Under the pieces are notes generated by a model, which searched no databases, was not told where the DNA came from, and worked only from the letters and a program-made list of their open reading frames with translations. Positions 1 to 24,938 of a DNA stretch of 64,000 bases are shown here, piece by piece. A program made the position numbers and the translations under genes. Every line of letters begins with the position of its first letter. Position 1 is the first letter of the stretch. Source of the DNA: Chondrosia reniformis (taxonomy: Eukaryota > Porifera > Demospongiae > Chondrillida > Chondrillidae); contig OX359190.1 in assembly GCA_947172415.1 (NCBI GenBank), forward strand, positions 1,674,001 through 1,738,000, written 5' to 3'.

Positions 1-233
1 TCCAGCACTTTTTTGGCGGAATATTGAGTTTGGCAGATTAACCAAATATCGTCAAAAATATATATTACGCAATAATATTTATAGCCAGCTAAATATAACG
101 ATAAACGATATTTGCTCCTGCATTGCCGTCAAACTTTTCCTCTTATAGTCACATATCATTGTCTTTTGGTCCATTTTCAAGTACTTACGTAAGTATTATT
201 ATACTTTTTCCCCTCTTCCTAACAGTTTTCCAG

Positions 234-2493
234 TTTGCAAGTGCACCCAGTGAGCAAGGTCTTTTATCTGCTCAATCCGCAAGGAAACTTAAGGAGGACC
301 CAACAGATGTTCTCATCCTGGTTCAGGAAACTCCCCTGGGAGGGATACACGGGGGAAATCCCTGATAAGGAGACATTGATTGATGGTTTTCAATCTAGTG
401 ACCTCTTTGTGTAAGTTTCTCTAAATCTCAAAATACAGTTACTTTTCATATTTATATAAACATACATCAACAATAAACAATTGTGCATAGTCATTTAAAG
501 CATTGACATGTAAGAAATTTAGCATAAAGCTTTTTATGAAAGAAGTCATCTATAAGTATTAATAATTAGAAGGTTAGCAAAAAGGAATGTTCTCAAAGGG
601 TATATTTGTATATGTATGAAATATCTAGTACACCATTTTCCTACATGGATGACTAATATGGTAGTGTACATATGTGTTAACTGTCTGTACTCAACAAAAA
701 CAATGGTTAATTAAGTGACTATCCTATCCTACGTAGAGGGTATACAGTATACTCTAATGTATAGTAATGCCACAAGGATTCTTAGTATACGTATATCTAA
801 AGAATGTGCTTATCCTCATGTATTCCGGTAGGGTTGCTATGGATGAGTGCTGCCTACTGTAATTCATTAACCATCTGAAAATAAGTTTGGCACAATTAGA
901 AGAAATCCTTATTATCTAATATACTAGATATGGCTGCATAGAGGATTGATTTTACCCTCCTCCCCGCCCCAGACTTTTGGGAAGTTAATATACAGTTTTA
1001 ATATTATATACCATCCCCCTCTAAATTTTGAAAATTTCTTCTTCTGCTCCACTGGGCCTCTGGGCTGGGAATTCCACCCTTCATCAGTGACCCTGGGAAT
1101 CTTTGTCTTTTTCTTGATCTTGTTCTTTTTGAATCCTTGGCTGTTATGTATAATAACAACATAATGTATTCAATTTTTTAATCCAACAGCTATTTTATGT
1201 AATAGTTAATTATTATTGCTGCCACAGACACAATATATACGTATGTACGTATTTAGGAGTCACCTACATTTGTTTTCCTTCTTTACTTCCTGAAGTTTGA
1301 GAATAATTACTTGTGGTTTCATTATAACTTTGATTATTCTAGTGCATAAGATATAGTCTTGTGTACTTCCTTCAGGTATATACGTAGTAACACGTACATA
1401 AGATATACTCTTCCTTCGGGTATAGTAGCATGTACGTAAGATATGCTTTTCCTTCAGGTATATTGGTCACGGAGGAGGACAACAGCTCATGACAAGCAGA
1501 GAGAGGAGGAGACTACATGGAAGAGCCGTGTCAGTACTGATGGGTTGCAAGAGCTGTAAACTGGACCACTTGGGAGAGCTGGATGAGACAGGCATTGCCC
1601 TGGATCACTTACTGACTGGAAGGTGTGTACTTCTGTGTGCATGTTATACAGTTGAGTCCCAATAATTTGAATATTCTTATTTCAAATATTTTACTTTACT
1701 TCGAGCCCATGAATTCCCCCAGTCATGTACACAATTAATTCTAATACAATTTAACATTTCTTCATTTCTTAGTCGTCAGTTATGAATGTTAAGCTAGGAT
1801 AGATATGTAGCAGAATTATTATGAAATGCTTAATCTCAGAATTCAGTAAACCCCTTTTTATAACATTGACTATGTGTTAATAATCCCAAAATGGACATTA
1901 TAAAAGAGAAATGAAGCATTGTAATGCATTATTAGCAATAGATTAGCAAATTGAATTAGGTGACCTACCTAGATATTTATATTTGTCAGTTGTAAAAGGT
2001 AGTTATGGTTTCAAGTGCAGATTTTGTAATTAAAGTTTTATTGCTTCTGCATAATACATATGTGTTTATGAAATGGGGAACTTTAAGATCTAAAGCCGAT
2101 CTCTTAAAGCATCGATATTACCCCTGCCCACTCATGTCTCCTGAGGAGCATAATGAGCTAATGGGCGGAACCAAAGTTCACTTGATGGGAACCAGAGTCT
2201 CCCCTCTTGCCCCTAATATCCAGAGTTCAATGATGATGTTTATATATTTTTGCCAGTAAGTGTTACTGTACTCTCTGATATATAGCCCTACTGTCATTGG
2301 GAATCTCTGGAGCATCACCGACAAGGATATTGATCGCTACACCAAATGTTTCCTTGAGCGCATAACCAGTGCCCCTGAGGAATGCAGTCTTCAACATCAT
2401 GTGACCATCACACGGGAGGCATGTGACCTTCACTATTTAACAGGAGCTGCTCCAGTTGTATATGGACTTCCATTAACTATTATCAATAAGTAA
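234..2493 (+). CDS. ESPL1: Separase, C-terminal catalytic part (5' partial)
   Basis: Exons about 234-410, 1458-1622 and 2286-2493 (TAA). The phases match: GT+G, then AG+C. Separase is the cysteine protease that cleaves cohesin at anaphase onset. Exon 1 reads FYLLNPQGNLRRT, the region before the catalytic dyad. Exon 2 holds YIGHGGG with the catalytic His codon at 1468-1470, and VLMGCKS with the catalytic Cys codon at 1546-1548. Exon 3 reads GNLWSITDKDIDRYT and ends LTGAAPVVYGLPLTI, as at the C terminus of animal separases. All key residues are intact. The large N-terminal part lies left of the window. The first acceptor could be at 225 instead of 233, since both are preceded by pyrimidines. 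KANSL1 starts 512 bp downstream on the same strand. Confidence 0.93.
930..1142. repeat. Two fused repeat fragments (families A and B)
   Basis: Positions 930-1042 match the family A repeat that begins with a GGCTGCAT motif (other copies at 5850, 10844, 14387 and 40506). Positions 1043-1142 match the 3' half of family B (full copy at 4222). They lie in a separase intron and are joined at a shared CTTCTTCT-like stretch. Confidence 0.7.
2067..2255. repeat. Family G interspersed repeat in separase intron
   Basis: This stretch matches both arms of the inverted element at 60836-61085 (shared words include CTCCTGAGGAGCA, GGCGGAACCAAAGTT and ATATCCAGAGTTCAATGATGAT). It ends about 30 bp before the acceptor of the last separase exon. 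Confidence 0.75.
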
Positions 2494-3005
2494 CATTTCA
2501 ATTATATATTGTATATATTATATTTTTAGTTTATTACATCCTACATTTATCTGACATTATAATATTTTTGTTCACTGGAATGTTATATATTAATTAGGTT
2601 ACTACATATTTGACAATTTCTAGTATTAATATATATTATATTATAAACTGTTTCTCTCCAAGTCTGTGTCCTTTTTGATAAAATAGAATATCATAATATA
2701 TCTTGCTAAGATTATTATGGTGCAATAGAATTTGTCTAATGAAGAGAATGAATGGTAGTTTTCACGATGCGCTAGCGTTGTTTGAACAACGAACCACCCG
2801 ATCAAATTTTACAATGAATTTATGTTTGCCCTTAAAAATATGTGGGTAGCCTCTAAATTATACCGGATGTGTTTTCAATATGTTTACGAAAAGTCACGTG
2901 CGTTCGATAACCCAACCTCGCCTCATGGCGGTCGGAGCCTAAAAGGAAATTAGAGATAGAGTATTTTCGGCTGATGAAAGGCAGCCTAGAGCTTTCCCAA
3001 CTTTC
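2494..3005. other. Separase-KANSL1 intergenic region
   Basis: Short AT-rich spacer holding the separase 3' end and the presumed KANSL1 promoter. A CACGTG E-box is at 2895-2900, 105 bp before the KANSL1 ATG. No TATA box is obvious and no other gene is seen. Confidence 0.5.
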
Positions 3006-17601
<14,596 letters not shown>

Positions 17602-18493
17602 ATTCTGTTTTGAATCGTGGCTGAACTATTGTATGTGATTGATAATGTGCATCCTCAGCTGTTAAACCTATCTATCTATATACTTAACTCTGTTATTACC
17701 TTGTGTAACTGACCTTTTGCTGAAAGCATTTTTAACCACCCAAGTGCACCACTTCTTTCTAGTGTAATTGAAAAACCGTTTCGAAATAAATCAGCATTTT
17801 ATACAACATCTTACAGTATATAAAAGATAATGGAGAAATAGATAGCAATTGTACATGTCAATTATCAGAACAGAAGGTTCAATTATTATATTTCCTTGAG
17901 AATGTACTTGTTTACAAGCTTGTCTAATTGAATTTGTTGTTGAACATTAGTTGATGAAGGGCACCAATTGAAGTATAACACATGCATGTAGTTCAAGAAA
18001 AGCATTTAGCAATATATCCAAAAAGATACCATTTCCGAGGCTTAGAAACACATAAATAAGTGATATAATCAGTTTGTAATTAGCGTTCCTGCAACAACGT
18101 TCGAAGTCCGAAAGAATCGGCCAGACATGACTTGTGCGCATTCGCACGGCCTTCTAATAAAATATAATGGAATCACCCAAGCTCGAACGATGAATATAAT
18201 TATCACCAATCCATGAATGTCATTTAAGAACAAATGGGTGTGGCTTTATTATATACGGCTTCTCGACGTTGATTAAACGACAGGCACACGTACGATTGAC
18301 ACAATTCGTTGACACTATTGTCTTCCGCAACGTTTCGTTGACGTCTTTACGGTAACCTATAAAAGAGGAATTTCTGTTAGTGTAGACATACAAAAGACTT
18401 TGGAGCCAGTAAAATAAGTTAGGGATATTCTCAGCAACTTTTAAAGACTCTCTTCATAATCGTCAAATGTGTTGTTATTCCGTTGTTCCGAAA
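17602..18493. other. KANSL1 3' region and HEXIM promoter region
   Basis: AATAAA at 17785-17790 fits the KANSL1 poly(A) signal. The rest is unique AT-rich DNA. The last 150 bp before the HEXIM ATG would be its 5' UTR and promoter. A TATAAAAG-like word (CCTATAAAAGAGG) is at about 18357-18369, roughly 130 bp before the ATG, and is a plausible TATA box. Confidence 0.5.
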
Positions 18494-19114
18494 ATGGACA
18501 AGGAGACGATTGGTATTGTATTGAAGAAAATTTCACGAGAAGAAGACCCAATTATTAAAAGAAAAAAGCATCGTCGAGGAAGAAAAAAGAAGTGGAAGAT
18601 TTCTGATCTCTCAGACAGCGAAAAACAAGAACTTAGAAAGAGAGGAGTGATGCGCTCGTCCATCAAAGAAACAAGACCAGTCGCTCCTTTTAATTCTACA
18701 AGTTTCCTAATGGACGACAGAGAAGAAACGAAAGAGGTAGAAGAAAAGATTAGCTGTTTTTTAAGGCGATCCCAGTCAATGAACAGCCCTCCTTCTATCG
18801 AGGGAGATAGTGGAGACGAATTTTACGAATCGCCCGAAGAGTCGATAGCAGAAGCGGATCAGCTACTGGAGCGAGATTTCGAGTCCCAATACGAACAAAT
18901 GTTTAAGGAAAGGTATAGTGGCATGTGCAAGGATGAACTGGTAGAACAATGTGTTGAGCTAGAAAAAACATTGCAATCTACCCAGGAAGCGGCGGCTGAT
19001 GAAATTGCGAGATTAAAGGCAGAGATTGAGTCTTTAAAGCAAGATAAGGACCCACAGACGAACGGATTAGATGAGACAAGCCTGCCTTCACAATATCATG
19101 CCACTGAATTATGA
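18494..19114 (+). CDS. HEXIM1: HEXIM, P-TEFb/7SK inhibitor
   Basis: Single-exon gene, 206 aa from this ATG. An in-frame upstream ATG at 18467 would add nine residues, but its -3 base is C rather than A. HEXIM proteins bind 7SK RNA and, once bound, inhibit CDK9-cyclin T (P-TEFb), restraining pause release by RNA polymerase II. A basic RNA-binding stretch lies at aa 22-35 and includes KKHRRGRKKKW, matching the KHRR motif. The inhibitory motif follows as PVAPFNSTSFLMDD (aa 62-75), where vertebrates have PYNT: Tyr is replaced by Phe. Acidic residues occupy about aa 102-120. A C-terminal coiled coil (about aa 146-185, with ELVEQCVELEKTL and IARLKAEIESLK) is the dimer and cyclin T region. Mammalian HEXIM1/2 are also single-exon; the single symbol stands for the family ancestor. 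Confidence 0.93.
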   Translation: MDKETIGIVLKKISREEDPIIKRKKHRRGRKKKWKISDLSDSEKQELRKRGVMRSSIKETRPVAPFNSTSFLMDDREETKEVEEKISCFLRRSQSMNSPPSIEGDSGDEFYESPEESIAEADQLLERDFESQYEQMFKERYSGMCKDELVEQCVELEKTLQSTQEAAADEIARLKAEIESLKQDKDPQTNGLDETSLPSQYHATEL

Positions 19115-20265
19115 CTGCAGTTCCATGTATACAAAATTATGACCTGTCAAATTTTTATTTGTCCATCTGTTAAATGTGTATTAATCCCTCCCCTTTTATG
19201 GTAGTTTATGTAGGTACCGCTCATCAGCTCCAGCAGCTGTTTGGGATTGAATCAATTTTTTGTATAATTCCATTTATTGGTGTTTGGTCAATTTTTGAGT
19301 TACCCCTTTGTTATATGTGTGTATGTAGGAAGCTCTGAAAGACAAGCAATTTCATTTTCACAACTAGATAATTTATATGTACTACTGAATCAGCTGCAGG
19401 TAAAGAGGTTTGCTAAACACAATCAGCTGCAGGTAAAGAGGTTTGCTAAACACTATCATTCATATAGGGTACTTGCAAAAGAGTTCTATATATACTGCAT
19501 GTATAATAATCAGTAGCCTGCCAAAGGCTCATGCATTAGAGTTTTTGACTATTAATCTGTGCATAGCTTTTCTTTTGCTTCATTCTAAAAACATCGACCT
19601 CTTTCTTTCTTGGGTCTTTTGCAAATACTGCATGTACCAAGTGTTAATGTAACTCCTTCTTTACTGAATCAACACTATATCATAGACTTATCACTAAATT
19701 GAACACACTAATTTGCACTAAAGATTTAAGGCTGTGTTTGTGTAAGTTAAAAACTGTGAAAATTCTATTCATTCAACTATGGCACTTACTATAACAATTA
19801 GATATCATTTAATAGATTTACAAACACTTGTAGTTTATGTATTGCTGACTATAATTGTAAAGCACCCTTCTTCAAGGACAAATAACTTGTTGATGAAGCA
19901 GCATCACGTGTTGACTGGTGTGTGCTAATTAAGAACATGATAGTAGGGCTTGCTTTCCTAATAAGGTAGTGTCCCGAACCCACTAACTAGGTTTCATGTG
20001 ATGATTATGAGATGCCATATTATGATTAGAGCAACTGCTGATTCAGCACATGCGGTAAAGGATCGCGAATGTCACGTGAGATGATCAGCTCATCAAGTAT
20101 CATCAAGTAATCCATAAATGGATAAGCTATTACGTAATACTAAGGAAGATGGCGGCAATACTTGATCGGTTAAGTTTAGTGTAGGAATCTTTCATGTTCG
20201 TGTTGCTGCAAGTGGTAACCAATCTGTAGAAGACTTTATATCACTGGTAATTCTATTATATCAGA
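19115..20265. other. HEXIM to membrane-protein intergenic region
   Basis: Contains a perfect 33-bp tandem duplication (19388-19420 and 19421-19453, unit starting AATCAGCTGCAGG), then unique AT-rich DNA. The right end holds promoter-like sites for the next gene. No gene seen. Confidence 0.6.
20072..20156 (+). promoter_or_regulatory. Candidate promoter sites: TCACGTGA and a YY1-like motif
   Basis: TCACGTGA at 20072-20079 is an E-box palindrome. AAGATGGCGGC at 20146-20156 matches the YY1 consensus and lies about 110 bp upstream of the next start codon, a usual position for YY1 near TATA-less promoters. Function is inferred from motif and position only. Confidence 0.45.
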
Positions 20266-22055
20266 ATGGCTTGTTGTAGCGATCGGAATCGCGCCATCTT
20301 TTTGATTATTTACGGCATGATTGGAGTGGTCGTTGGTGTTCTAGTCGGTATCGTATTCCTAGTACTGCCAGAATTGAGCAACCAGCACGCAGGAAGTTGG
20401 GGGTTTGTATCTGCTGTGTTCGCCGCACTTGTCTCGTCTTACGGCATCCTCAGGTTGTCATTTTGGAGATGCTTGCGGAGGGTGACTCTCCTCTTTGTGG
20501 TGGTTGGGGCGACTGGTGTTATGATTGGTTCGTTGGCATTCATAGTGTACCTCATACTCGGTATCACTGATACAGGTGAGTGTACCTCCTAAAATTGAAA
20601 TGACAGGGTTTTACCCACCATGGGGGTGGGTGTTTCAATCTCAGGGTGGCAATTGTGGCAACTGTGTCTTCAGTGCTTGCTGAAAAATCTAATACATCAT
20701 TTTCCTACATGCTATGCCTACTCTGTAAAAAGCCTATAGGGAACTAAACCTGGATAGAGCTTTGGATGAAGATACAGGAGTCTTTTTTCTTCTTCTCCAC
20801 TGGCCAAGCAATACATAGTGGAATACATGGTGTGTGTGCACACTGTTAACTGAGTGTGTAGATGCTGTAAATGGGCCCTTGTAAAATAGCCTATGTGGTT
20901 AGTAGGACCACCCACCTAAGTATGATTGATTGGTTGATTGAGTAATGTATAGGTTAGTGTCTTTATAGAGGGCACCTTTCCTTGCACAATACACTAATGG
21001 TACACTGTTTCATTATAATATACATTAAATTACACTAATGTATATGCATTTCTGAATTTAAATTGCTATAGATGTACATACTATGTGTAGGAAGCATGGG
21101 TTGGTAACACAGGTGGAACCTTTGTCCAATCAGCTATAAGCTATGTCCCAACTGAACAGCTGCTAGTAGACAAGTGGTATATCTAAATATACCTGTCTCC
21201 CCAATTGACTAAAAGTGCTTACCGTTGTTACCTTAATAATAATGTATACTAGTTGTTATGGGTATAATATGGTATATATATATATACGTAATATAATCTA
21301 TGTTCATAAAATAATATATATGAAGTAATAAGGGGTACTCGTTGCGTTCATAATTGGTTGGTTTGATATGATTTGAGCATCAACAATACTTATTATTAAT
21401 CAAAGAATTAGGACGTTTCGACCCGTAGGTCTTCTTAAGCAATAAATGGGGAAGGTTGTATGCTTTCTTCCCCATTTATTGCTGAAGAAGACCTACGGGT
21501 CGCTGATGTTGCTGATGCTCAAATCATATCAAATCAACCAATGGTATATATATACGTAATATTATTATGTTCATAAAATATACATGACCCAGTGGAGAAG
21601 AAGATGAAAGAAAGGAAAAGAAGGAAGAAAAGACTCCTGTATCTTCATCCCAAGCTCTCTTCAGGTTTAGTTCCCCTATAGGCTTTTTTACAGAATAGAC
21701 ATAGCATGTAGGAAAATGGTATATTAGATTTTTCATGAAATTACCCTGTATTGGGAATTAAATATGAGATAATGTCAAATTAATGTGCATCAAAAGATGC
21801 GGGCAAAACTAGCAATCTGGTATTCTTTAGATACACGCATGTAAAACTGATCATGACTGCAAATGAAGTGTAACTCATTATGTTGTGTTTAAGGGAATGA
21901 TGTACATGCACTTTGGTCACTGATATGCAGGAGCGAAGCAGTTGGTAGAGACCTTCTTCATTGGCTGTGTTTGGTGTTTTATGACCTTCAAGTGGTCCAT
22001 GGTACTACTGACAAATTCTATCATTGATGACAGAAGAGAAGTCTCCATCCTTTGA
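20266..22055 (+). CDS. Small four-helix membrane protein, unknown function
   Basis: Two exons, 20266-20575 and 21931-22055 (TGA), joined in phase (G+GA), giving 144 aa. Four hydrophobic segments at about aa 10-35, 46-64, 73-99 and 109-131. The N terminus is short and has a CC pair (MACCSDRNR). A basic FWRCLRR turn sits between helices 2 and 3, and there is a charged tail (DDRREVSIL). If both ends are cytosolic, the basic turn between helices 2 and 3 would also be cytosolic, following the positive-inside rule. I do not recognise the family. The layout loosely recalls small proteins such as TMEM243, but I see no convincing motif match. Reading through the donor would give a 108-aa form ending TDTGECTS. 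The intron carries repeats of families B and C. Confidence 0.72.
20685..20805 (+). repeat. Family B repeat fragment in intron
   Basis: AAAATCTAATACATCATTTTCC start through GATGAAGATACAGGAGTC and CTTCTTCTCCACTGG, as in the 4222 copy. Confidence 0.75.
21345..21540. repeat. Family C foldback with near-perfect arms
   Basis: TTGGTTGGTTTGATATGATTTG and AATGGGGAAG pair with their complements at 21470-21540. The arms contain CGACCCGTAGGTCTTCTT. It lies in the intron of the four-helix gene. Confidence 0.8.
21586..21738 (-). repeat. Family B repeat, reverse
   Basis: Reverse of the 4222 element: CCAGTGGAGAAGAAGATGAA, then CTCCTGTATCTTCATCC and TATAGGCTTTTTTACAGAAT. Confidence 0.75.
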
Positions 22056-23269
22056 AAGCAATGCTACTCTGTCCTTTGTCATTATATTCAGCTGATTATA
22101 GAGACTATATATAACTTGTCATACCTCTGTATACATCTTGTATTATAATGTTATTTTGTGTATGTAAGCTATTATAATTGAACTGCTTTTCTACAATATG
22201 TACTGTATATATGTCCAGTGCATTAGAAACCCGTGATGCACATGTTATATTTGTCAGATGTTTTATAATTTATATTATCTAAAACACATATACATGCAGT
22301 TGAACCACTGATTCCTTATGTATAACAAACTTGGCCTATAAGTCACTGTGTTACATATAATTTTATCCTTTTTAATGTTCATACAGTTTAGCCAATACCA
22401 TGCAGCTATAACAAATGTTTACTGTTTAGAAATGGCTGCAAAACACAAGGAAGGTTTATGGAATTCTGAAAGCAAGCTGCCGTTCTTAAAGATTATCAAA
22501 GGTTATTCATTATCAAGAAGAAGTTGACAAGGCAGTTTATTGATGGTTTCTAAATCCGAAAAAAAAACATGGCCGCCCTATTCAATGTATTATCAATTAA
22601 CACCTCATAAATCAACAACGTTGAGATTTTCGGTTGCATTCGTGTGTTTGCAGTCGTTTTTGCATGTTTTCTAAACGCCAAAACATGTTTCGATGCTCCA
22701 CAACCTTCGCAAAGTGGTTAAACCGAAATAGGCCACATTCTGCAATTCCTCATTTTTTCTTCTTCTTTTTTCAAATGAGCTAGCGCTAACATGCGAACTT
22801 ACGCAGGTACATACAAATACTAAATCGTCATGAATGTTTCCGAACTAGGGAATAGGCTACCCTAGATTTCAACGCGCCCCATCCGAAGCGTGTTACTTTT
22901 GAAAGTGCCCAATTTAGGGCCACTTTGAACGCCATTTTTTAATTAAGTTTCAAATTCTCTGTACATGTATATAAAATAAGTAACTCGAGTGAGTAATATT
23001 TGTGGTACTGCCGCCACCCGCGATCGAATTTCTTAGTCGCTTTGCAGGGCCTATACACAGTCATATTCTTAACGATTATGGACCCTTTAATATCCTAAAC
23101 TGAATGTTAAAGAACGGTAGAAAACATATTTATCAAATTTGGGATCTTTTCGGACGCCATTTTTTAATTTAGAGCTCTCTATTATATCGTCTATTCTGCT
23201 ACTTTATTTCGAGTTTTCGCCAAGAAAACTTTCAAAACAAATATTAACAAGAAAAAAGGGGCAATACAA
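22056..23269. other. Intergenic, no gene recognised
   Basis: 3' region of the four-helix gene followed by unique DNA. Around 22556-23230 the base composition becomes less AT-rich, with words such as ACATGGCCGCCC, but no frame long enough to support a gene. Confidence 0.4.
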
Positions 23270-23639
23270 GTTAAATAAAAACATTCAAAAATGAAGTTAA
23301 AAGTAGGGATGGCACTATAACAGTGATTGGCACATCTAGAAAAAGTAACGAAACAAGAAAGTGATCATATGGTAAGGCTAACATTGCAGAAGTGGCACAC
23401 TGAAACTTAACTATACACATCACTTCTATGTTTGGGCGCATCGATCCCTACTTCTAGTATATCCATGATGCGCCCAAACATAGAAGTGATGTGTATAGTT
23501 AAGTTTCAGTGTGCCACTTCTGCAATGTTAGCCTTACCATATGATCACTTTCTTGTTTCGTTACTTTTTCTAGATGTGCCAATCACTGTTATAGTGCCAT
23601 CCCTACTTTTAACTTCATTTTTGAATATTTTTATTTAAC
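23270..23639. repeat. Near-perfect palindrome, 173-bp arms, 24-bp loop
   Basis: Left arm 23270-23442 and right arm 23467-23639 are complementary throughout, with a single mismatch seen near the outer end (C at about 23281 against T). The loop starts GATCCCTACTTC. The arms contain GTTTGGGCGCATC next to the loop. A transcript would form one very long hairpin. Relatives lie at 23735-23945 and 30205-30400. No protein is supported, though the right arm is open from 23432 to 23638. Confidence 0.95.
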
Positions 23640-23734
23640 TTTATATATATGGTCTAAATGGCTTTGAAACATCACATGCACATTATTTGATTTTTCAAAC
23701 ATTTAAAATCTGATAAAAGGTTTATAGAACAATT

Positions 23735-23945
23735 AATGTTAGAAGTAGGAATAGCAGTGTCAGTGGTCACCATGCAGTGACTAGTACATCTGCAAAAAGT
23801 AACAAAACAAGAGAGTGATTATGTCATAAGGCTTATCATACAGAAGTTGCATATATACTGAAATTTAAGCATACACTTCTGTGTTTGGGCGCACCATTCC
23901 TACTTCAGCTTGGTGCGCCCAAACATTTAAAATCTGATATAGTGA
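23735..23945. repeat. Decayed relative of the 23270 palindrome
   Basis: The left arm is recognisable (GTAACAAAACAAGAGAGTGATTATGTCATAAGG, here abbreviated to AGTAACAAAACAAGAGAGTG) down to GTTTGGGCGCACC. The right arm breaks off after GGTGCGCCCAAAC. Both sides of the element carry AAACATTTAAAATCTGATA (near 23697 and 23925), which could be a target duplication or a deletion junction. Confidence 0.75.
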
Positions 23946-24379
23946 TATGTAGTTTTTTTCTTAGGTCCCAAGCAAAAAATGTTTTCTGCGAGATATGGCC
24001 TTGAAATCGACCGTAATCAAGCAACGACTGGAATCGGTTAACCGAATATCTAATCAGAACCAGTAGTTTGGGTTTGCATCAGGCGTTTTTTTAAACTTGA
24101 AATACTTGTTTCTTAGGTCCCAAGCAAGGGGGTTCATTATCATGAGAGTGATTCAACTTCACCATGTGAAAGAAGTTAAAGTCTGTAGCAGCTAAACCAT
24201 TTATTGCAGTAAAATTAAATGAACACATGTACACTATATATCTACCTAACCAATAGACAAGGATTACAACTATATCACCCATTGTAATAATGAGCTGTGG
24301 AACAGATAAGTTAACTTAAACTTTTCCTATACTTTACAGCTATGTATAAATTATAGTCTGTCATCCTTACCATATCCTG

Positions 24380-24705
24380 TGGACTTACATTAACCACTAT
24401 AAGTAGGACCAGTAATTCCCTGGACTAGTAAGACCAGTAGATTGAGAAGCTCCTTGTTCACCAGCTATATACCATTATCAATATCAATATCATTATGCTA
24501 AAGGTTACCCCTTTAGCACAAGGCCGATATAAATGGGGGACCATGACCACCTGTTCCAGGTAGACTCTGTTGTCATGTATTACCAGGCATAGGAGCACCT
24601 ATATAGATTAGCAGGTTCACCAATTATCTCCACCAGCTTCTGATAGACTGTGTTGTCTTTAATCACAAGGACCTTCTCTATATCAGTTTGTATACTACCC
24701 ATATT
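24380..24705 (-). pseudogene. Collagen-like gene remnant
   Basis: On the minus strand a short open part reads IEKVLVIKDNTVYQKL followed by VEIIGEPANLY. After that, Gly-X-Y-like pieces appear in different frames: GAPMPGNT then a stop; LPGTGGHGPP then a stop; GEQGAS; and GITGPTYSG. Stops and frame changes between them indicate a decayed collagen-type gene, or less likely small exons that I cannot join. Assignment rests on glycine periodicity only. Confidence 0.35.
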
Positions 24706-24938
24706 AAGCTGTATTAGTAATGAGTAATGTTCGCTATATAAACATTACGAAATGAGGCTATATATATACTACTATATTTGGAAGGCAACAGTTTACAGGG
24801 TATTTCTCTAAGAAGAGGCGGATCTACCGCAGCGGCTGTTGTTATAGTGACAGTTCCAGCATAGACTATCTATACTTAGTAACCGTTCAGTTTTCAAGTG
24901 TTTTCTCAGTTTTTAGTTTTGTTCGCTGAGCTGAAGAT

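Noticed and set aside
1-115. Possible third family E element at the left edge (TTTTTGGCGGAATATTGAG)
   Set aside because: Words are similar (GGCGGAA, AACCAAATATCG), but no terminal inverted pair can be seen within the window.
24091-24282. Minus-strand 63-codon frame
   Set aside because: No recognisable family, no compositional signal, and flanked by repeat debris.
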